From Synechococcus sp. CCY 0621 (GTDB taxonomy: Bacteria; Cyanobacteriota; Cyanobacteriia; PCC-6307; Cyanobiaceae): a stretch of DNA of 47,182 nucleotides. A program made the position numbers and the translations under genes. A model generated the notes under the pieces. The model made no database searches. It was given only the letters and a program-made list of their open reading frames with translations, and had not been told where the DNA came from. The stretch covers positions 1 through 47,182 of the forward strand of contig NZ_JAFKRH010000028.1 of the NCBI RefSeq assembly GCF_019038465.1, in the 5' to 3' direction. Below, piece after piece: positions 7,954 to 18,657 of the stretch; within the stretch, counting starts at the first letter, position 1, and every line of letters begins with the position of its first letter.

Positions 7954-9966
7954 ATGCCCCAGCAGATCGTCATCGCTGAGCAGTTGCGGATCGCCGCAGT
8001 GCTCAACGACGAACGCGTCGATGAACTGATCGTCGCCCAGGGTCGCTATCAGATCGGCGACGTCTACCTCGGCACCGTTGAAAACGTGTTGCCCGGGATT
8101 GATGCGGCGTTCGTCAACATCGGCGAAAGCGAGAAGAACGGCTTCATCCACATCACCGACCTAGGCCCGCTGCGCCTGAGGAAGGGAGGTGCCGGCATCA
8201 CCGAGTTGCTCGAGCCCAGGCAGAAGGTGCTCGTCCAGGTGATGAAGGAGCCCACGGGCACCAAGGGGCCGCGGCTCACCGGCAATCTCTCCTTGCCGGG
8301 CCGCTTCCTGGTGCTCCAGCCCCACGGCCAGGGTGTCAACATCTCCCGGCGCATCAACGGCGAGAACGAGCGCAACCGGTTGCGGGCCCTTGGTGTGCTG
8401 ATCAAGCCCCCCGGGGCCGGCCTGCTGATCCGCACCGAGGCCGAGGACGTCAGCGAAGACATGCTGATCGACGACCTCGAGGGCCTGCTGCGTCAGTGGG
8501 AGTCGATCCAGCAGGCCGCCGAGACGGCCTCGCCGCCGGTGCTGCTCAACCGCGACGAGGACTTCATCCACCGGGTGCTGCGCGACCTCTACAGCCCCGA
8601 TGTGCTGCGGGTGGTGGTCGACAGCGCCGATGCGGTGGCGCGGGTCAATGCGTTCCTCGGCTCCGACCAGGCCAATCTCCTGGTGGAGCACCACGGCGAA
8701 TCCACCGAGATCCTCGAGCACTACCGGGTCAACGCGGCCATCCGGGATGCCCTCAAGCCCCGGGTGGATCTCCCCTCCGGCGGCTACGTGATCATCGAGC
8801 CCACCGAGGCCCTGACGGTCATCGACGTCAACTCCGGATCGTTCACCCGCTCGGCCAACGCCCGCGAGACGGTGCTGTGGACCAACTGCGAGGCGGCGGT
8901 GGAGATCGCCCGCCAGTTGAAGCTGCGCAACATCGGCGGCGTGGTGATCATCGACTTCATCGACATGGAGTCCCGCCGCGACCAGCTGCAGTTGCTGGAG
9001 CACTTCACCCAGGCCTCCCGCGACGACACGGCCCGTCCCCAGATCGCCCAGCTCACCGAACTCGGCCTGGTGGAGCTGACCCGCAAGCGCCAGGGTCAGA
9101 ACATCTACGAACTGTTCGGGCGGGCCTGCCCCAGTTGTGGGGGCCTGGGCCATGTGGCCGTGCTTCCCGGCAAGGACACCCTCCAGCCCCTGGCCACGGT
9201 CTCCGGCCTGGTGCGCTCGGCGGCTTCAGCCCGGGCTGAAGTGGCCAGCCCCGCCAATGGGGGGGGTGAGGTCGGCGGCAGTGGCCGGAGGCGGCGTGGC
9301 GGTCGTGGCGGCCGCGGTTCCGACGGGGCTGAGGCCCCGGTGGCGAGTGGTTTCGCCGAGGGCGTTGGCAACGGTGTCGCCGCCGTGCCTGTCTCCCAGG
9401 AGACCCTCCCCTCCACCGATGCACCCCAGCGCCGCCAGGAGCCCGAAGTGCTGGCCGTGCCGATGGACGCGGAGCAGGAGCTGGTCTATGGCTGGATGGG
9501 CCTGAGTCCGGCGCTGTTGCTGGATCCGATCCCCACGGGGGAGAGCCTGATGGTGCGCGTCGTCCGCCCGGACGCTGATCCGGAGGCCGTCATCGAGGAA
9601 GCCCGCCAGCAGCTGGCCGCCAGCGGCTCCCGTCGCCGCCGCCGCGGCAGGAACGGCGAAGGCCGCAGTGGTACCGGCGAAGCTTCGGAGGCTGCCGAGG
9701 TCTTCGACGCCCCCGACGTCTCCGACGCCTCAGAGGCTCCCGATCACCACGAGGTGATTCCCATTCTGGCGATCACCCCGGCACCGTTCGAATCCGAAGC
9801 CGTCGCCGAGCCCGCTGAGCTCGTCAGCGTGGCGCTGCCCAGACGTCGTTCCCCTGGCAGGGCCACACCGGTCGCGGCCCCGGTTCCGGTGGCCGCCGCC
9901 GAGGCGGCCACCAGTGAGGCCGGCGAACCGCGTCGTCGCCGGCGCCGTTCCTCTGCCTCGGACTGA
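7954..9966 (+). CDS. rne: Ribonuclease E (RNase E/G family)
   Basis: This 670-residue endoribonuclease is the main enzyme of mRNA decay and rRNA processing. An S1 domain occupies about residues 36-120. The catalytic Mg-binding aspartates are D291 (VIDVNSGSF) and D334 (VVIIDFIDM), 43 apart as in E. coli. The zinc-link cysteines are C392 and C395 (CPSCGG). The C-terminal tail is short, acidic/Ala-rich and Arg-rich. It includes [11 protein letters not shown] near residue 445 and ends with [11 protein letters not shown], which contains the cyanobacterial nonapeptide RRRRRRSSA known to bind polynucleotide phosphorylase. The ATG at 7954 ([14 protein letters not shown]) is the family start. The 3' end overlaps rnhB by 53 bases. 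Confidence 0.97.
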   Translation: MPQQIVIAEQLRIAAVLNDERVDELIVAQGRYQIGDVYLGTVENVLPGIDAAFVNIGESEKNGFIHITDLGPLRLRKGGAGITELLEPRQKVLVQVMKEPTGTKGPRLTGNLSLPGRFLVLQPHGQGVNISRRINGENERNRLRALGVLIKPPGAGLLIRTEAEDVSEDMLIDDLEGLLRQWESIQQAAETASPPVLLNRDEDFIHRVLRDLYSPDVLRVVVDSADAVARVNAFLGSDQANLLVEHHGESTEILEHYRVNAAIRDALKPRVDLPSGGYVIIEPTEALTVIDVNSGSFTRSANARETVLWTNCEAAVEIARQLKLRNIGGVVIIDFIDMESRRDQLQLLEHFTQASRDDTARPQIAQLTELGLVELTRKRQGQNIYELFGRACPSCGGLGHVAVLPGKDTLQPLATVSGLVRSAASARAEVASPANGGGEVGGSGRRRRGGRGGRGSDGAEAPVASGFAEGVGNGVAAVPVSQETLPSTDAPQRRQEPEVLAVPMDAEQELVYGWMGLSPALLLDPIPTGESLMVRVVRPDADPEAVIEEARQQLAASGSRRRRRGRNGEGRSGTGEASEAAEVFDAPDVSDASEAPDHHEVIPILAITPAPFESEAVAEPAELVSVALPRRRSPGRATPVAAPVPVAAAEAATSEAGEPRRRRRRSSASD

Positions 9967-10639
9967 TCCGCACGGTCCTGACGCCCTCGGGAGCCCCGAG
10001 GCGTCGGTCTGGGGAGGGCTTGATCCCTCCTCCTGCGCCGGGGTCGACGAAGTCGGCCGGGGCAGCCTGTTCGGGCCTGTGTTCGCGGCGGCCGTGGTGC
10101 TGCCGGCGGCGGCCCTCGCTCCCCTGGTGGCGGCGGGTCTGAACGACAGCAAGGCACTGTCTGCCAGACGCCGGCAGGCCCTGGTTCCCCTGCTGCGGCA
10201 GCACGCGCTGGCCTGGGCCCTGGGGCAGGCCAGCGCCAGTGAAATCGACCGCTGGGGTCTGCGCCTGGCCACCGAATGGGCGATGCTGCGGGCGTTGCAG
10301 CGGCTGCCCCGGCCGCCCCTGCTGCTGCTGGTGGATGGGGTGCTGCCCCTGAGGCCGTGGCCCGCACCCCAGACCACCCTGGTGCGGGGTGATGGCCGCT
10401 GCGCGGCGATCGCCGCCGCCAGTGTGCTGGCCAAGCAGGAACGGGATGCCCTGCTGGCTCGACTGGCCCTGCGCCATCCCGGCTACGGACTGGAGCGCCA
10501 TGCCGGCTATGGGACGCCCCAGCACCGGGAGGCGATCCTGCGACTGGGTCCCACCCCCCTGCACCGCCGCAGTTTTCTCAGCTCGATCGACACCAGCGCT
10601 GGAAGTCCCCCAGCAGCTGCTGACTCACCCGGGTCCTGA
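9914..10639 (+). CDS. rnhB: Ribonuclease HII
   Basis: RNase HII removes ribonucleotides and RNA primers from DNA. The protein shows the family motif DEVGRG with catalytic D45 and E46, then LNDSKALS, D141 in LLLLVDGV, D160 in VRGDG, and [10 protein letters not shown] near the end of the core. The conserved fold begins only around residue 40. No in-frame ATG, GTG or TTG was found between 9914 and that point, so the ATG at 9914 is used, giving 241 residues. This start lies inside rne, overlapping its last 53 bases in another frame, so the two genes are probably co-transcribed. The 3' end overlaps the convergent DUF1997 gene by 62 bases. Confidence 0.93.
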   Translation: MRPANRVVAGAVPLPRTDPHGPDALGSPEASVWGGLDPSSCAGVDEVGRGSLFGPVFAAAVVLPAAALAPLVAAGLNDSKALSARRRQALVPLLRQHALAWALGQASASEIDRWGLRLATEWAMLRALQRLPRPPLLLLVDGVLPLRPWPAPQTTLVRGDGRCAAIAAASVLAKQERDALLARLALRHPGYGLERHAGYGTPQHREAILRLGPTPLHRRSFLSSIDTSAGSPPAAADSPGS

Positions 10640-11090
10640 TGCCCAGCAGGATGCCGCCGAGCACCGAGCGGCCCGTGGCCTCCAGCACCTTGGGGGGGAT
10701 CAGTTGCAGCAGGGTGGGGCGGCTCACGGTCACCGAGAGGCTGGCTTCGCCGGTGAGGCCGCCGTCGGCCGCGGCAAGCCAGGAGCAGAGGCCAAGGCGG
10801 AAATCCTCCACCAGTCCCAGCCCCTCGAGCTGGCAGTCGAGGGCCTCCAGCTCCAGGCGCCCGTTGCGGCGCACGACCTGCAGCTCCACCACGGGCTGAA
10901 TCCGGAGCTGGAACACCTTCACCTGGCTCACGGTGTAGCGGTAGCGGCCGGGGCCGAGGGGTTCGAGCTGGCTGGGGTCGAGCAGGGCCTGCACCACCCG
11001 CTGCTCGTCGTCCAGATAGGCGGGCAAGCGATCCGCTTCACTGATCACTGGAAGGTCAAGTTGCTGGCTGGCGCTGAAGGCCAGAGACAT
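10578..11090 (-). CDS. DUF1997 family protein
   Basis: This 170-residue soluble protein lacks a signal peptide. It matches the DUF1997 family, widespread in cyanobacteria and plastids, as judged from the pattern [19 protein letters not shown] near the N-terminus, the central beta-rich [13 protein letters not shown] stretch, and the C-terminal helix with [16 protein letters not shown]. The molecular function of the family is not known to me. The start codon lies in one arm of a perfect palindrome (11088-11113). The gene runs opposite to pheA upstream and overlaps the 3' end of rnhB by 62 bases tail to tail, so the two mRNAs would be complementary there. Confidence 0.75.
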   Translation of the reverse strand: MSLAFSASQQLDLPVISEADRLPAYLDDEQRVVQALLDPSQLEPLGPGRYRYTVSQVKVFQLRIQPVVELQVVRRNGRLELEALDCQLEGLGLVEDFRLGLCSWLAAADGGLTGEASLSVTVSRPTLLQLIPPKVLEATGRSVLGGILLGIRTRVSQQLLGDFQRWCRSS

Positions 11091-11113
11091 GGCCTGCGGG
11101 CCGGCAGGCCATG
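11088..11113. repeat. Perfect 10-bp inverted repeat in the DUF1997/pheA divergent gap
   Basis: CATGGCCTGC at 11088-11097 is matched by GCAGGCCATG at 11104-11113, with the six-base centre GGGCCG. The left arm includes the start codon of the DUF1997 gene. The pair occupies most of the short divergent gap to pheA (start 11146). It could be an operator or a hairpin on either transcript; nothing in the sequence decides this. Confidence 0.6.
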
Positions 11114-11145
11114 ATCCTACCGATCACCCCAGACCGCCCCCCGCC

Positions 11146-11991
11146 ATGCGTCTTGCCTTTCTCGGTCCCGTCGGCACCTACGGCGAGCAGGCGGCGCAGC
11201 GACTGGCGGGCCTGGAGGGCCTGGAAGGCGTCGCGTTCGTGCCCCAGCAGGGTATCCGCGCTGTGATCCGGGCCCTGGCCGAAGGGGATTGCGAACTGGC
11301 GGTGGTGCCGGTGGAGAACTCCGTCGAGGGGGGTGTCACCAGCTGTCTGGATGCCCTTTGGGAGCACCCGGACCTGGCGGTGGCCCGGGCCCTGGTGCTG
11401 CCCATCCGCCATGCGCTGCTGGGGAGTGGTCCGCTGGAGGGGATCAGTGAGGTGCTCTCCCACCCCCAGGCCCTGGCCCAGTGCAGCCTGTGGCTGGGGG
11501 AACAGCTGCCCCAGGCGTTGCAGCTGCCCACCAGCTCCACCGCCGAGGCGGCGCGATTGGTGCGGGGCAGCCGCTTCCGGGGCGCCATCGCCTCGCTGGA
11601 GGCGGCCGCCGAGCATGGCCTGGAGGTGCTGGCCTACCCGATCAATGACGTACCTGGCAACTGCACCCGCTTCCTGTTGCTGCGGCGCGGGGAACGCTCC
11701 CAACGGGGTCCCTACGCCAGCTTGGCGTTCTCGCTCCACTCCAACCGCCCCGGGGCCCTGTTGGAGTCGCTGGGCTGTTTCGCCCGGCAGGGGCTGAACA
11801 TGAGCCGCATCGAGTCACGCCCCTCGAAGCGGGAAATGGGCGAGTACATCTTCTTCGTCGATCTCGAACTTCCCGAGGGAGCCTCCCCGTTGGAGGGGGC
11901 GATCGCCGATCTGACCCCCCTCTGTGAACACCTGGCCCTGTTCGGCGCCTACCCCCTCAGCAACCTCGCCGCCGAAGAGAAGACGCCCTGA
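11146..11991 (+). CDS. pheA: Prephenate dehydratase
   Basis: This 281-residue enzyme converts prephenate to phenylpyruvate in phenylalanine synthesis. The catalytic domain opens with LAFLGPVGTYGEQAA and has VVPVENSVEGGV. It ends with the active-site motif T174-R175-F176 in NCTRFLLL. An ACT domain follows from about residue 190, with GALLESL and ESRPSKREMGEY. Those are the GAL and ESRP motifs that bind phenylalanine for feedback inhibition. It is the monofunctional type, with no chorismate mutase. The ATG at 11146 directly precedes the conserved N-terminus. The last 35 bases overlap the convergent methyltransferase gene. Confidence 0.95.
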   Translation: MRLAFLGPVGTYGEQAAQRLAGLEGLEGVAFVPQQGIRAVIRALAEGDCELAVVPVENSVEGGVTSCLDALWEHPDLAVARALVLPIRHALLGSGPLEGISEVLSHPQALAQCSLWLGEQLPQALQLPTSSTAEAARLVRGSRFRGAIASLEAAAEHGLEVLAYPINDVPGNCTRFLLLRRGERSQRGPYASLAFSLHSNRPGALLESLGCFARQGLNMSRIESRPSKREMGEYIFFVDLELPEGASPLEGAIADLTPLCEHLALFGAYPLSNLAAEEKTP

Positions 11992-12994
11992 GCGCTGGGG
12001 CTTGGTCAGCATCGCTGGGCGGCAAGGGGCCGCGGAAGACGCCGAACTGCATCAGACCGGTGCGGAAGGCCCAGTCCATCAACAGCAGTGTCGGGGTTTC
12101 CCGCAGGCCCTGAACCACGGCCCGCGGCCCCAGACCCAGCACTGCCCCGGGGCGGCGCACCCCCTCAACGATGGAATCCACCCATGAAGGCAGGGTGGCC
12201 GCGGTCCAGTCGGCGGTGCTGATCGGCAGACCGCGGTTCCAGGGGCTGGTCTCGAGGTTCCTCCTCAGGGAAGGAATGCTGGCGAATTCCGGATGGGCCC
12301 ACTGGTCGAGCAGTTGGCGCATCACCCAACGCTCCAGCCGGTTCATGGGGGCGACGGCCGGATCGCGGCGGTTCCAGTCGGCCACCGCCAGGCAGCCCCC
12401 CGGCCGCAGCACGCGCAGCATCTCATCGGCGTAGCGCTGCTTGTCGGGCATGTGGGGGCCGGCCTCCACGCTCCAGACCGCGTCAAAGCCCGCATCGGCA
12501 GCTCCGTCCGGCAGATCCAGGGCCAGGGCGTCCATGACGGCGAAGCGGCAGTCCGGCAGGTCGGCGGGCGTGAGCTCCCGTGCCCTGGCGATCTGGGCCG
12601 GACTGATGCTGATGCCCAGCACCTGGAAGCCGTAGTCCCGGGCCAGGATACGGGCGCTGCCGCCGATGCCGCAGCCCACATCCAGCACCCGGCTGCCGGG
12701 GGGCAGACGGTCGAGGCCGCTCCAGCGGACCAGTTCGTGCACAAAGGCGGCCTTGGCGGCCCGGAAATCCCGTGGTTCGGCGGGATCGCCGTAATGCCCC
12801 AGATGCACGTGCTCGCCCCACAGACGCTCCAGCAGCCGGTCGTCCGTCCAGCGGTCGTAGGCGGCGGCAACGCTGGCCGCTGACAGGTAGGCCCTTGAGC
12901 GGCGCTGCCAGAGCCGGGCCACCAGGACCCCAACAAGCACACCCCCCGTCACCAGGAGGGGCAGCAGGACGCCGCCCGGGAACAGACTCGCCAT
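11957..12994 (-). CDS. MPBQ/MSBQ methyltransferase (plastoquinone and tocopherol synthesis)
   Basis: This 345-residue SAM-dependent methyltransferase has an N-terminal membrane anchor (about 9-27). It closely resembles Synechocystis Sll0418, which methylates 2-methyl-6-phytyl- and 2-methyl-6-solanyl-benzoquinol. Shared features are AYDRWTDDRLLERLWGEHVH, the SAM motif I VLDVGCGIGG at 103-112, WSVEAGPHMPDK, VADWNRRD and MRQLLDQWAHPEFASI, all close to Sll0418 as I remember it. Gamma-tocopherol methyltransferase is the nearest alternative; the anchor and these motifs favour MPBQ/MSBQ. The start is three bases after the stop of the LON-domain gene, suggesting one transcript. The last 35 bases overlap pheA tail to tail. 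Confidence 0.82.
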   Translation of the reverse strand: MASLFPGGVLLPLLVTGGVLVGVLVARLWQRRSRAYLSAASVAAAYDRWTDDRLLERLWGEHVHLGHYGDPAEPRDFRAAKAAFVHELVRWSGLDRLPPGSRVLDVGCGIGGSARILARDYGFQVLGISISPAQIARARELTPADLPDCRFAVMDALALDLPDGAADAGFDAVWSVEAGPHMPDKQRYADEMLRVLRPGGCLAVADWNRRDPAVAPMNRLERWVMRQLLDQWAHPEFASIPSLRRNLETSPWNRGLPISTADWTAATLPSWVDSIVEGVRRPGAVLGLGPRAVVQGLRETPTLLLMDWAFRTGLMQFGVFRGPLPPSDADQAPALRASSLRRRGC

Positions 12995-12997
12995 GGT

Positions 12998-13666
12998 TCA
13001 GGCCTCGTTGTCGTCGTCGCCGAGGTTGGAGAAGGTGTCCTTGAGGACGGTGCGGGCCGCCAGTTGCCGTCGGGTCTGGTCCAGCAGTTCGTATTCCTGG
13101 CGCAGGCGTTCGCCGGTGTCGGTGATCTCCAGCAGGGCCTGCTGGTGATCGGCCACCGGCCCGCCGAGGTGGGCGCCGATCCAGAAGGAGAGTTCCCGCG
13201 GCAGATCAGGCAGGTCGGCGGGCAGCGACGAGGGCTTGCCGATCAGCTTGCCGGTGAGGTCGACGACGTCCCTGAGGGCCCGGGTGACCGTGCTGGTGAG
13301 CGTCTCGAGCTCCTCGTGGCTCTCGCTCACGGTGTCCTCGATCCAGCTGACCATGCCCACCCGGAAGGGCGTATCGCGCACGATGTCGAGGACCCGGAAG
13401 CGCTGCTGGCCCATCGTGACGATGTTGCTGCGGTCGTCGTCCTGGACCTGGCAGTGGAGGATCTCGGCGCAACAGCCGACTTCCGCCATGCGTTTGCTCT
13501 GGGGGTCCCAGCGCACCACGCCGAAGCGCCGATCCTCGGACATCGCCGTGCGCAGCATCATGCGATACCGCGGCTCAAAGATGTGAAGCGGCAACACCTC
13601 CTGGGGGAAGAGCACCACATCAGGCAGGGGAAACAGGGGCAATTCCCTGACGGCCAGATCAGTCAC
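12998..13666 (-). CDS. LON peptidase substrate-binding domain protein
   Basis: This 222-residue protein consists of the N-terminal substrate-binding domain of Lon without the ATPase or protease parts. The opening LPLFPLPDVVLFPQEVLPLH and FEPRYRMMLRTAM are diagnostic, followed by the beta-barrel region (GVVRWDPQSKRMAEVGCCAEI) and a helical C-terminal half. Such stand-alone proteins are universal in cyanobacteria, and their role is not established. The start is a GTG at 13666. The stop lies three bases before the methyltransferase ATG, so the genes are probably cotranscribed. Between this gene and rpsJ there are 139 bases in which I found no clear terminator. Confidence 0.88.
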   Translation of the reverse strand: MTDLAVRELPLFPLPDVVLFPQEVLPLHIFEPRYRMMLRTAMSEDRRFGVVRWDPQSKRMAEVGCCAEILHCQVQDDDRSNIVTMGQQRFRVLDIVRDTPFRVGMVSWIEDTVSESHEELETLTSTVTRALRDVVDLTGKLIGKPSSLPADLPDLPRELSFWIGAHLGGPVADHQQALLEITDTGERLRQEYELLDQTRRQLAARTVLKDTFSNLGDDDNEA

Positions 13667-13805
13667 GCGCGGATGTTGCCGCTGGCGGCAGGGGGAGAGG
13701 GGCGATCGGGGGACGGCAACGAAAGGATCAACCAGAGCATCTCAAGTTTGAATCGATCCTAGAAACACCGACCCGCCGGGCGATGGCCGCATGGCCCCAT
13801 CAGCA

Positions 13806-14126
13806 TCAGAGCTTGACCTCGATGTCCACACCACTGGGCAGGTCGAGCTTCATCAGGGCGTCGATGGTCTTGGAGCTGGGGCTGTAAATGTCGATGATCC
13901 GGCGGTGGGTGCGGGTCTCGAAGTGCTCACGGGAATCCTTGTCGACGTGAGGCGAGCGCAGCACGCAGTAGATCTTGCGCTTGGTGGGCAGGGGGATCGG
14001 ACCGACCGCCGTGGCAGCGGTGTGATCGGCAGTCTCGATGATTTTTTCGCAGGACAGATCCAGCATGCGGCGATCGAAGGCCTTCAGGCGGATGCGGATC
14101 TTCTGCTGGGGGATGGAAGCGGTCAT
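13806..14126 (-). CDS. rpsJ: 30S ribosomal protein S10
   Basis: This 106-residue protein is small-subunit protein S10, also the NusE antitermination factor. Recognisable motifs are [14 protein letters not shown] near the start, [20 protein letters not shown] in the middle, and the ending [16 protein letters not shown]. Its length is typical. It is the last gene of the minus-strand rpsL-rpsG-fusA-tuf-rpsJ order that is common in cyanobacteria. A terminator-like hairpin lies between it and tuf, so it may be transcribed partly on its own. Confidence 0.98.
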   Translation of the reverse strand: MTASIPQQKIRIRLKAFDRRMLDLSCEKIIETADHTAATAVGPIPLPTKRKIYCVLRSPHVDKDSREHFETRTHRRIIDIYSPSSKTIDALMKLDLPSGVDIEVKL

Positions 14127-14206
14127 CGGAAGGGAAGCGCGGGCGAAGGGCGGCGGCAGCGCCGCTGAAACGGATTGTCGAGGTGCACGGGGAACCGGTG
14201 GTTCCG

Positions 14207-14238
14207 AAAAGGGGAGCTTCTCTCAGGAGACGCTCCCC
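14207..14238 (-). terminator. Terminator-like hairpin between tuf and rpsJ
   Basis: On the minus strand, GGGGAGC and GCTCCCC form a 7-bp GC-rich stem (14232-14238 with 14211-14217). It extends past one mismatch by a TCTC/GAGA stem with a four-base loop, and is followed by TTTT (14210-14207). It lies 20 bases after the tuf stop. A second perfect hairpin, GGAACC/GGTTCC (14191-14205), comes immediately after. The T-run is short, so partial termination or attenuation before rpsJ is plausible. Confidence 0.65.
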
Positions 14239-14257
14239 CCAGAGGGCTAGATCAGCC

Positions 14258-15487
<1,230 letters not shown>

Positions 15488-15529
15488 GGAAGGAAAGAAT
15501 CGGGGGGGTGGGTTGGATGGAAAGAAAGA

Positions 15530-17605
15530 TCAGGAATTGCCCTGATTCTTGGAGATGATGGCTTCCGCCACATTGCGAGGGACTTCCTCGTAATGGCTGA
15601 ACTCCATCGAGAAGATACCCCGACCCTGGGTCATGGATCGGAGCTGGGTGGCGTAGCCGAACATTTCGGCCAGAGGCACTTTGGACTGGACTTTGGACTG
15701 TCCGTTGTCGACGGACTGTCCTTCGACCTGACCGCGGCGGGAGGAAAGGTCGCCGATGACCGAACCGAGGTAATCCTCGGGGACCTCGACCTCAACCTTC
15801 ATCATCGGCTCAAGAAGTACGGGATTGCACTTCTTGACGCCATCTTTGAAGGCCAAGGAACCGGCGATCTTGAACGCCATCTCCGAAGAGTCGACGTCGT
15901 GATAGGAGCCGTCCACCATGGTGACCCGGACATCGATCATGGGGAAACCGGCAATCACACCGGACTGGCAGGTTTCCTTCATGCCGGCTTCCGCCGGACC
16001 GATGTACTCCTTGGGAACAATGCCGCCAACAATCTTGTTGACGAACTCGAACCCTGAACCCGGCTCGCCGGGCTGCATTTCGATCACCACATGGCCGTAC
16101 TGGCCCTTACCTCCCGTCTGGCGGGCGAACTTGCCCTCACCCTTGGCGCTGCCGCGGATGGTTTCCCGGTAGGACACCTGGGGGGCACCGATGTTGGCCT
16201 CCACCTTGAACTCCCGCAGCATGCGGTCGACCAGGATCTCCAGGTGCAGTTCGCCCATGCCGGCGATCACGGTCTGGTTGGTTTCCGGATCGGTGGAGAC
16301 CCGGAAGGTGGGGTCTTCCTCGGAGAGGGACTGCAGGGCCTTGCCGAGTTTCTCCATGTCGCCCTTGGTCTTGGGCTCCACGGCCACGGAGATCACCGGT
16401 TCGGGGATGAACAGGGATTCCAGAATGATCGGGTCGGAGTCGACGCAGAGCGTGTCGCCCGTGGTGGTGTCCTTGAGGCCGAGCACGGCGCCCAGGTCGC
16501 CGGCCCGCAGCTCGTCCACCTCCTCGCGTTCATCGGCCTTGAGCAGGATCAGGCGTGAGATGCGCTCTTTTTTGTCCTTGGTGGAGTTGAGCACGTAGCT
16601 GCCCTTCTGCAGCACGCCGCTGTACATGCGGACGAAGGTGAGCTTGCCGTAGGGGTCGGCCATGACCTTGAAGGCCAGGGCACTGAAGGGAGCGCTGTCG
16701 TCGCAGGCACGGGTGGCTTCGCTGCCGTCGGCCAGGAGGCCATGGATCGGCGGCACATCAACGGGGGCGGGCAGGTAGTCGACCACCGCATCGAGCACCA
16801 GCTGGACACCCTTGTTCTTGAAGGCGGAACCGCAGAGGATCGGCACCATGCCGTGTTGCAGCACCCCGAGGCGGATGCCACGCATCAGCTGCTCCTGGGT
16901 GAGCTCACCGTTCTCGAGGAAGGCTTCGATCAGCTCTTCATCAGTTTCGGCCACCGACTCCATCAGCTTCTGGCGCCACTCGGCCGCCTCGTCCTTCATG
17001 TCGGCCGGAATCTCCTCTTCGAGGATGTCGGTGCCGAGATCATTGGTGTAGATGATCGCCTTGTTTCGCACCAGATCGATGATGCCTTTGAGGTCACCCT
17101 CGGCACCGATCGGCAGCTGGATCGGCACGGCGTTGGCCTTGAGGCGATCCTTGATCTGGTCGTAGACCTTCAGGAAGTTGGCGCCGGTCCGGTCCATCTT
17201 GTTGACGAACACGATCCGGGGCACGTTGTAGCGATCGGCCTGACGCCAGACGGTTTCCGACTGGGGCTGCACGCCACCGACGGCACAGAACACCGCGACG
17301 ACACCGTCGAGCACCCGCATCGAGCGTTCCACCTCGATGGTGAAATCGACGTGGCCAGGGGTGTCGATGATGTTGATCCGGTTGTCCTTCCAGCTGGTGG
17401 AGATGGCGGCGGCGGTGATGGTGATCCCCCGCTCGCGCTCCTGCTCCATCCAGTCGGTGACGGCGGCGCCATCGTGCACCTCACCCATCTTGTGGACCAC
17501 GCCGGAATAAAACAGAATCCGTTCGGTCGTGGTGGTCTTGCCCGCGTCGATGTGAGCGGCGATACCGATATTTCTGACGCGTTCCAGGGGGTAGGCGCGG
17601 GCCAC
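15530..17605 (-). CDS. fusA: Elongation factor G
   Basis: This 691-residue translocase has AHIDAGKT at 17-24, [19 protein letters not shown] and NKMD in the GTPase domain. Next come the domain II stretch [26 protein letters not shown] in domain III and [20 protein letters not shown] near the C-terminus. It is the standard ribosomal EF-G and not the EF-G2 or Tet(M) type, judged from length, the motifs and its place between rpsG and tuf. The start [19 protein letters not shown] is the usual one for cyanobacteria. Confidence 0.99.
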   Translation of the reverse strand: MARAYPLERVRNIGIAAHIDAGKTTTTERILFYSGVVHKMGEVHDGAAVTDWMEQERERGITITAAAISTSWKDNRINIIDTPGHVDFTIEVERSMRVLDGVVAVFCAVGGVQPQSETVWRQADRYNVPRIVFVNKMDRTGANFLKVYDQIKDRLKANAVPIQLPIGAEGDLKGIIDLVRNKAIIYTNDLGTDILEEEIPADMKDEAAEWRQKLMESVAETDEELIEAFLENGELTQEQLMRGIRLGVLQHGMVPILCGSAFKNKGVQLVLDAVVDYLPAPVDVPPIHGLLADGSEATRACDDSAPFSALAFKVMADPYGKLTFVRMYSGVLQKGSYVLNSTKDKKERISRLILLKADEREEVDELRAGDLGAVLGLKDTTTGDTLCVDSDPIILESLFIPEPVISVAVEPKTKGDMEKLGKALQSLSEEDPTFRVSTDPETNQTVIAGMGELHLEILVDRMLREFKVEANIGAPQVSYRETIRGSAKGEGKFARQTGGKGQYGHVVIEMQPGEPGSGFEFVNKIVGGIVPKEYIGPAEAGMKETCQSGVIAGFPMIDVRVTMVDGSYHDVDSSEMAFKIAGSLAFKDGVKKCNPVLLEPMMKVEVEVPEDYLGSVIGDLSSRRGQVEGQSVDNGQSKVQSKVPLAEMFGYATQLRSMTQGRGIFSMEFSHYEEVPRNVAEAIISKNQGNS

Positions 17606-17681
17606 GGGAAAGTTCTCCGGGGGTGGGTCGACGAAAAGCGGGCGTAACTTTACAGAACGACGTTGGTTCGATCTGCAGGAA

Positions 17682-17703
17682 CCGGATCAGCCCAGGGATC
17701 CGG
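17682..17703 (-). repeat. Hairpin in the rpsG-fusA spacer
   Basis: CCGGATC (17682-17688) and GATCCGG (17697-17703) form a perfect 7-bp inverted repeat with an 8-base loop, 14 bases after the rpsG stop. No T-run follows on the minus strand, so it looks more like an RNA-processing or stability hairpin than a terminator. Confidence 0.5.
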
Positions 17704-17717
17704 CCCCTCTGGGCGGC

Positions 17718-18188
17718 TCAGTAGCGGTAGTGGGCGAAGGCCTTGTTGGCTTCGGCCATCTTGTGGGTCTCCTCCCGCTTGCGGACGGCACTGCCGGCCT
17801 CATTGGCCGCATCCATCAGCTCACCGGCCAGCTTCTGGGCCATGCTCCGGCCGTTGCGGGCCCGGGAGAAGTTGACCAGCCAGCGCAGCGCCATGGCGGT
17901 GCCCCGCTCCTGACGCACTTCCATCGGCACCTGGTAGGTGGCGCCCCCAACCCGGCGAGCGCGCACTTCCACCAGGGGGGTGGCGTTGCGGACCGCCGTT
18001 TCGAACAGGTCGAGCGGATCGGCACCGGTGCGCTCGTTGATCAGGGTGAAGGCATCGGACAGGATGCGCTGGGCCGTGGACTTCTTGCCGTGCTTCATCA
18101 GCCGGGCCACGATCATCGAGGCCAGGCGGCTGTTGAACTGGGGGTCCGGGAGAACCGGGCGTTTCTCGGCGGCGTTGCGGCGGGACAT
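17718..18188 (-). CDS. rpsG: 30S ribosomal protein S7
   Basis: This is a 156-residue small-subunit head protein that nucleates assembly on 16S rRNA. The start [20 protein letters not shown] is the family start, so upstream in-frame codons are ignored. Other hallmarks are [33 protein letters not shown] and [10 protein letters not shown], with the C-terminal [14 protein letters not shown]. It lies 64 bases after rpsL and 112 bases before fusA in the str-type order. Confidence 0.98.
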   Translation of the reverse strand: MSRRNAAEKRPVLPDPQFNSRLASMIVARLMKHGKKSTAQRILSDAFTLINERTGADPLDLFETAVRNATPLVEVRARRVGGATYQVPMEVRQERGTAMALRWLVNFSRARNGRSMAQKLAGELMDAANEAGSAVRKREETHKMAEANKAFAHYRY

Positions 18189-18252
18189 GGAACGGGGGGA
18201 GAAAAAGCGGGAGAGAGCTGGGCCGGCCGCGAAGAGCCGGGAGAACAAAGGC

Positions 18253-18627
18253 TCAGGCCTTCGGTGTCTTGGCGCCGTACTTGGAGCGGGACTGCCGCCG
18301 ATCCTTGACTCCGGAGGTGTCGAGGGTGCCGCGGATGATGTGGTAGCGGACACCGGGCAGGTCCTTGACGCGGCCGCCGCGGATCAGAACCACCGAGTGC
18401 TCCTGAAGGTTGTGGCCGATGCCGGGGATGTAAGCCGTCACCTCGAACCCGGAGGTGAGGCGCACACGGGCCACCTTGCGCAGCGCCGAGTTGGGCTTCT
18501 TCGGGGTGGAGGTGTACACCCGGGTGCAGACGCCACGCCGCTCTGGGCAGGCGCGCAGGGCGGGCGACTTCGTCTTGCGGGTGAGACGCTGCCGCTCGGT
18601 GCGGATCAGCTGCTGAATAGTGGGCAT
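18253..18627 (-). CDS. rpsL: 30S ribosomal protein S12
   Basis: This 124-residue decoding-centre protein starts [13 protein letters not shown]. It contains the [11 protein letters not shown] loop (41-51) and [12 protein letters not shown]. The lysines at the positions altered in streptomycin-resistant mutants are wild type. It is the first gene of the rpsL-rpsG-fusA-tuf-rpsJ group. An 86-base gap separates it from the IscA-like gene upstream; this gap holds two competing hairpins and probably the operon promoter, although I could not pick out a convincing -35/-10 pair. Confidence 0.99.
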   Translation of the reverse strand: MPTIQQLIRTERQRLTRKTKSPALRACPERRGVCTRVYTSTPKKPNSALRKVARVRLTSGFEVTAYIPGIGHNLQEHSVVLIRGGRVKDLPGVRYHIIRGTLDTSGVKDRRQSRSKYGAKTPKA

Positions 18628-18657
18628 CGAAGGCCGGGGTGCTGCTCGGTGTGGACA

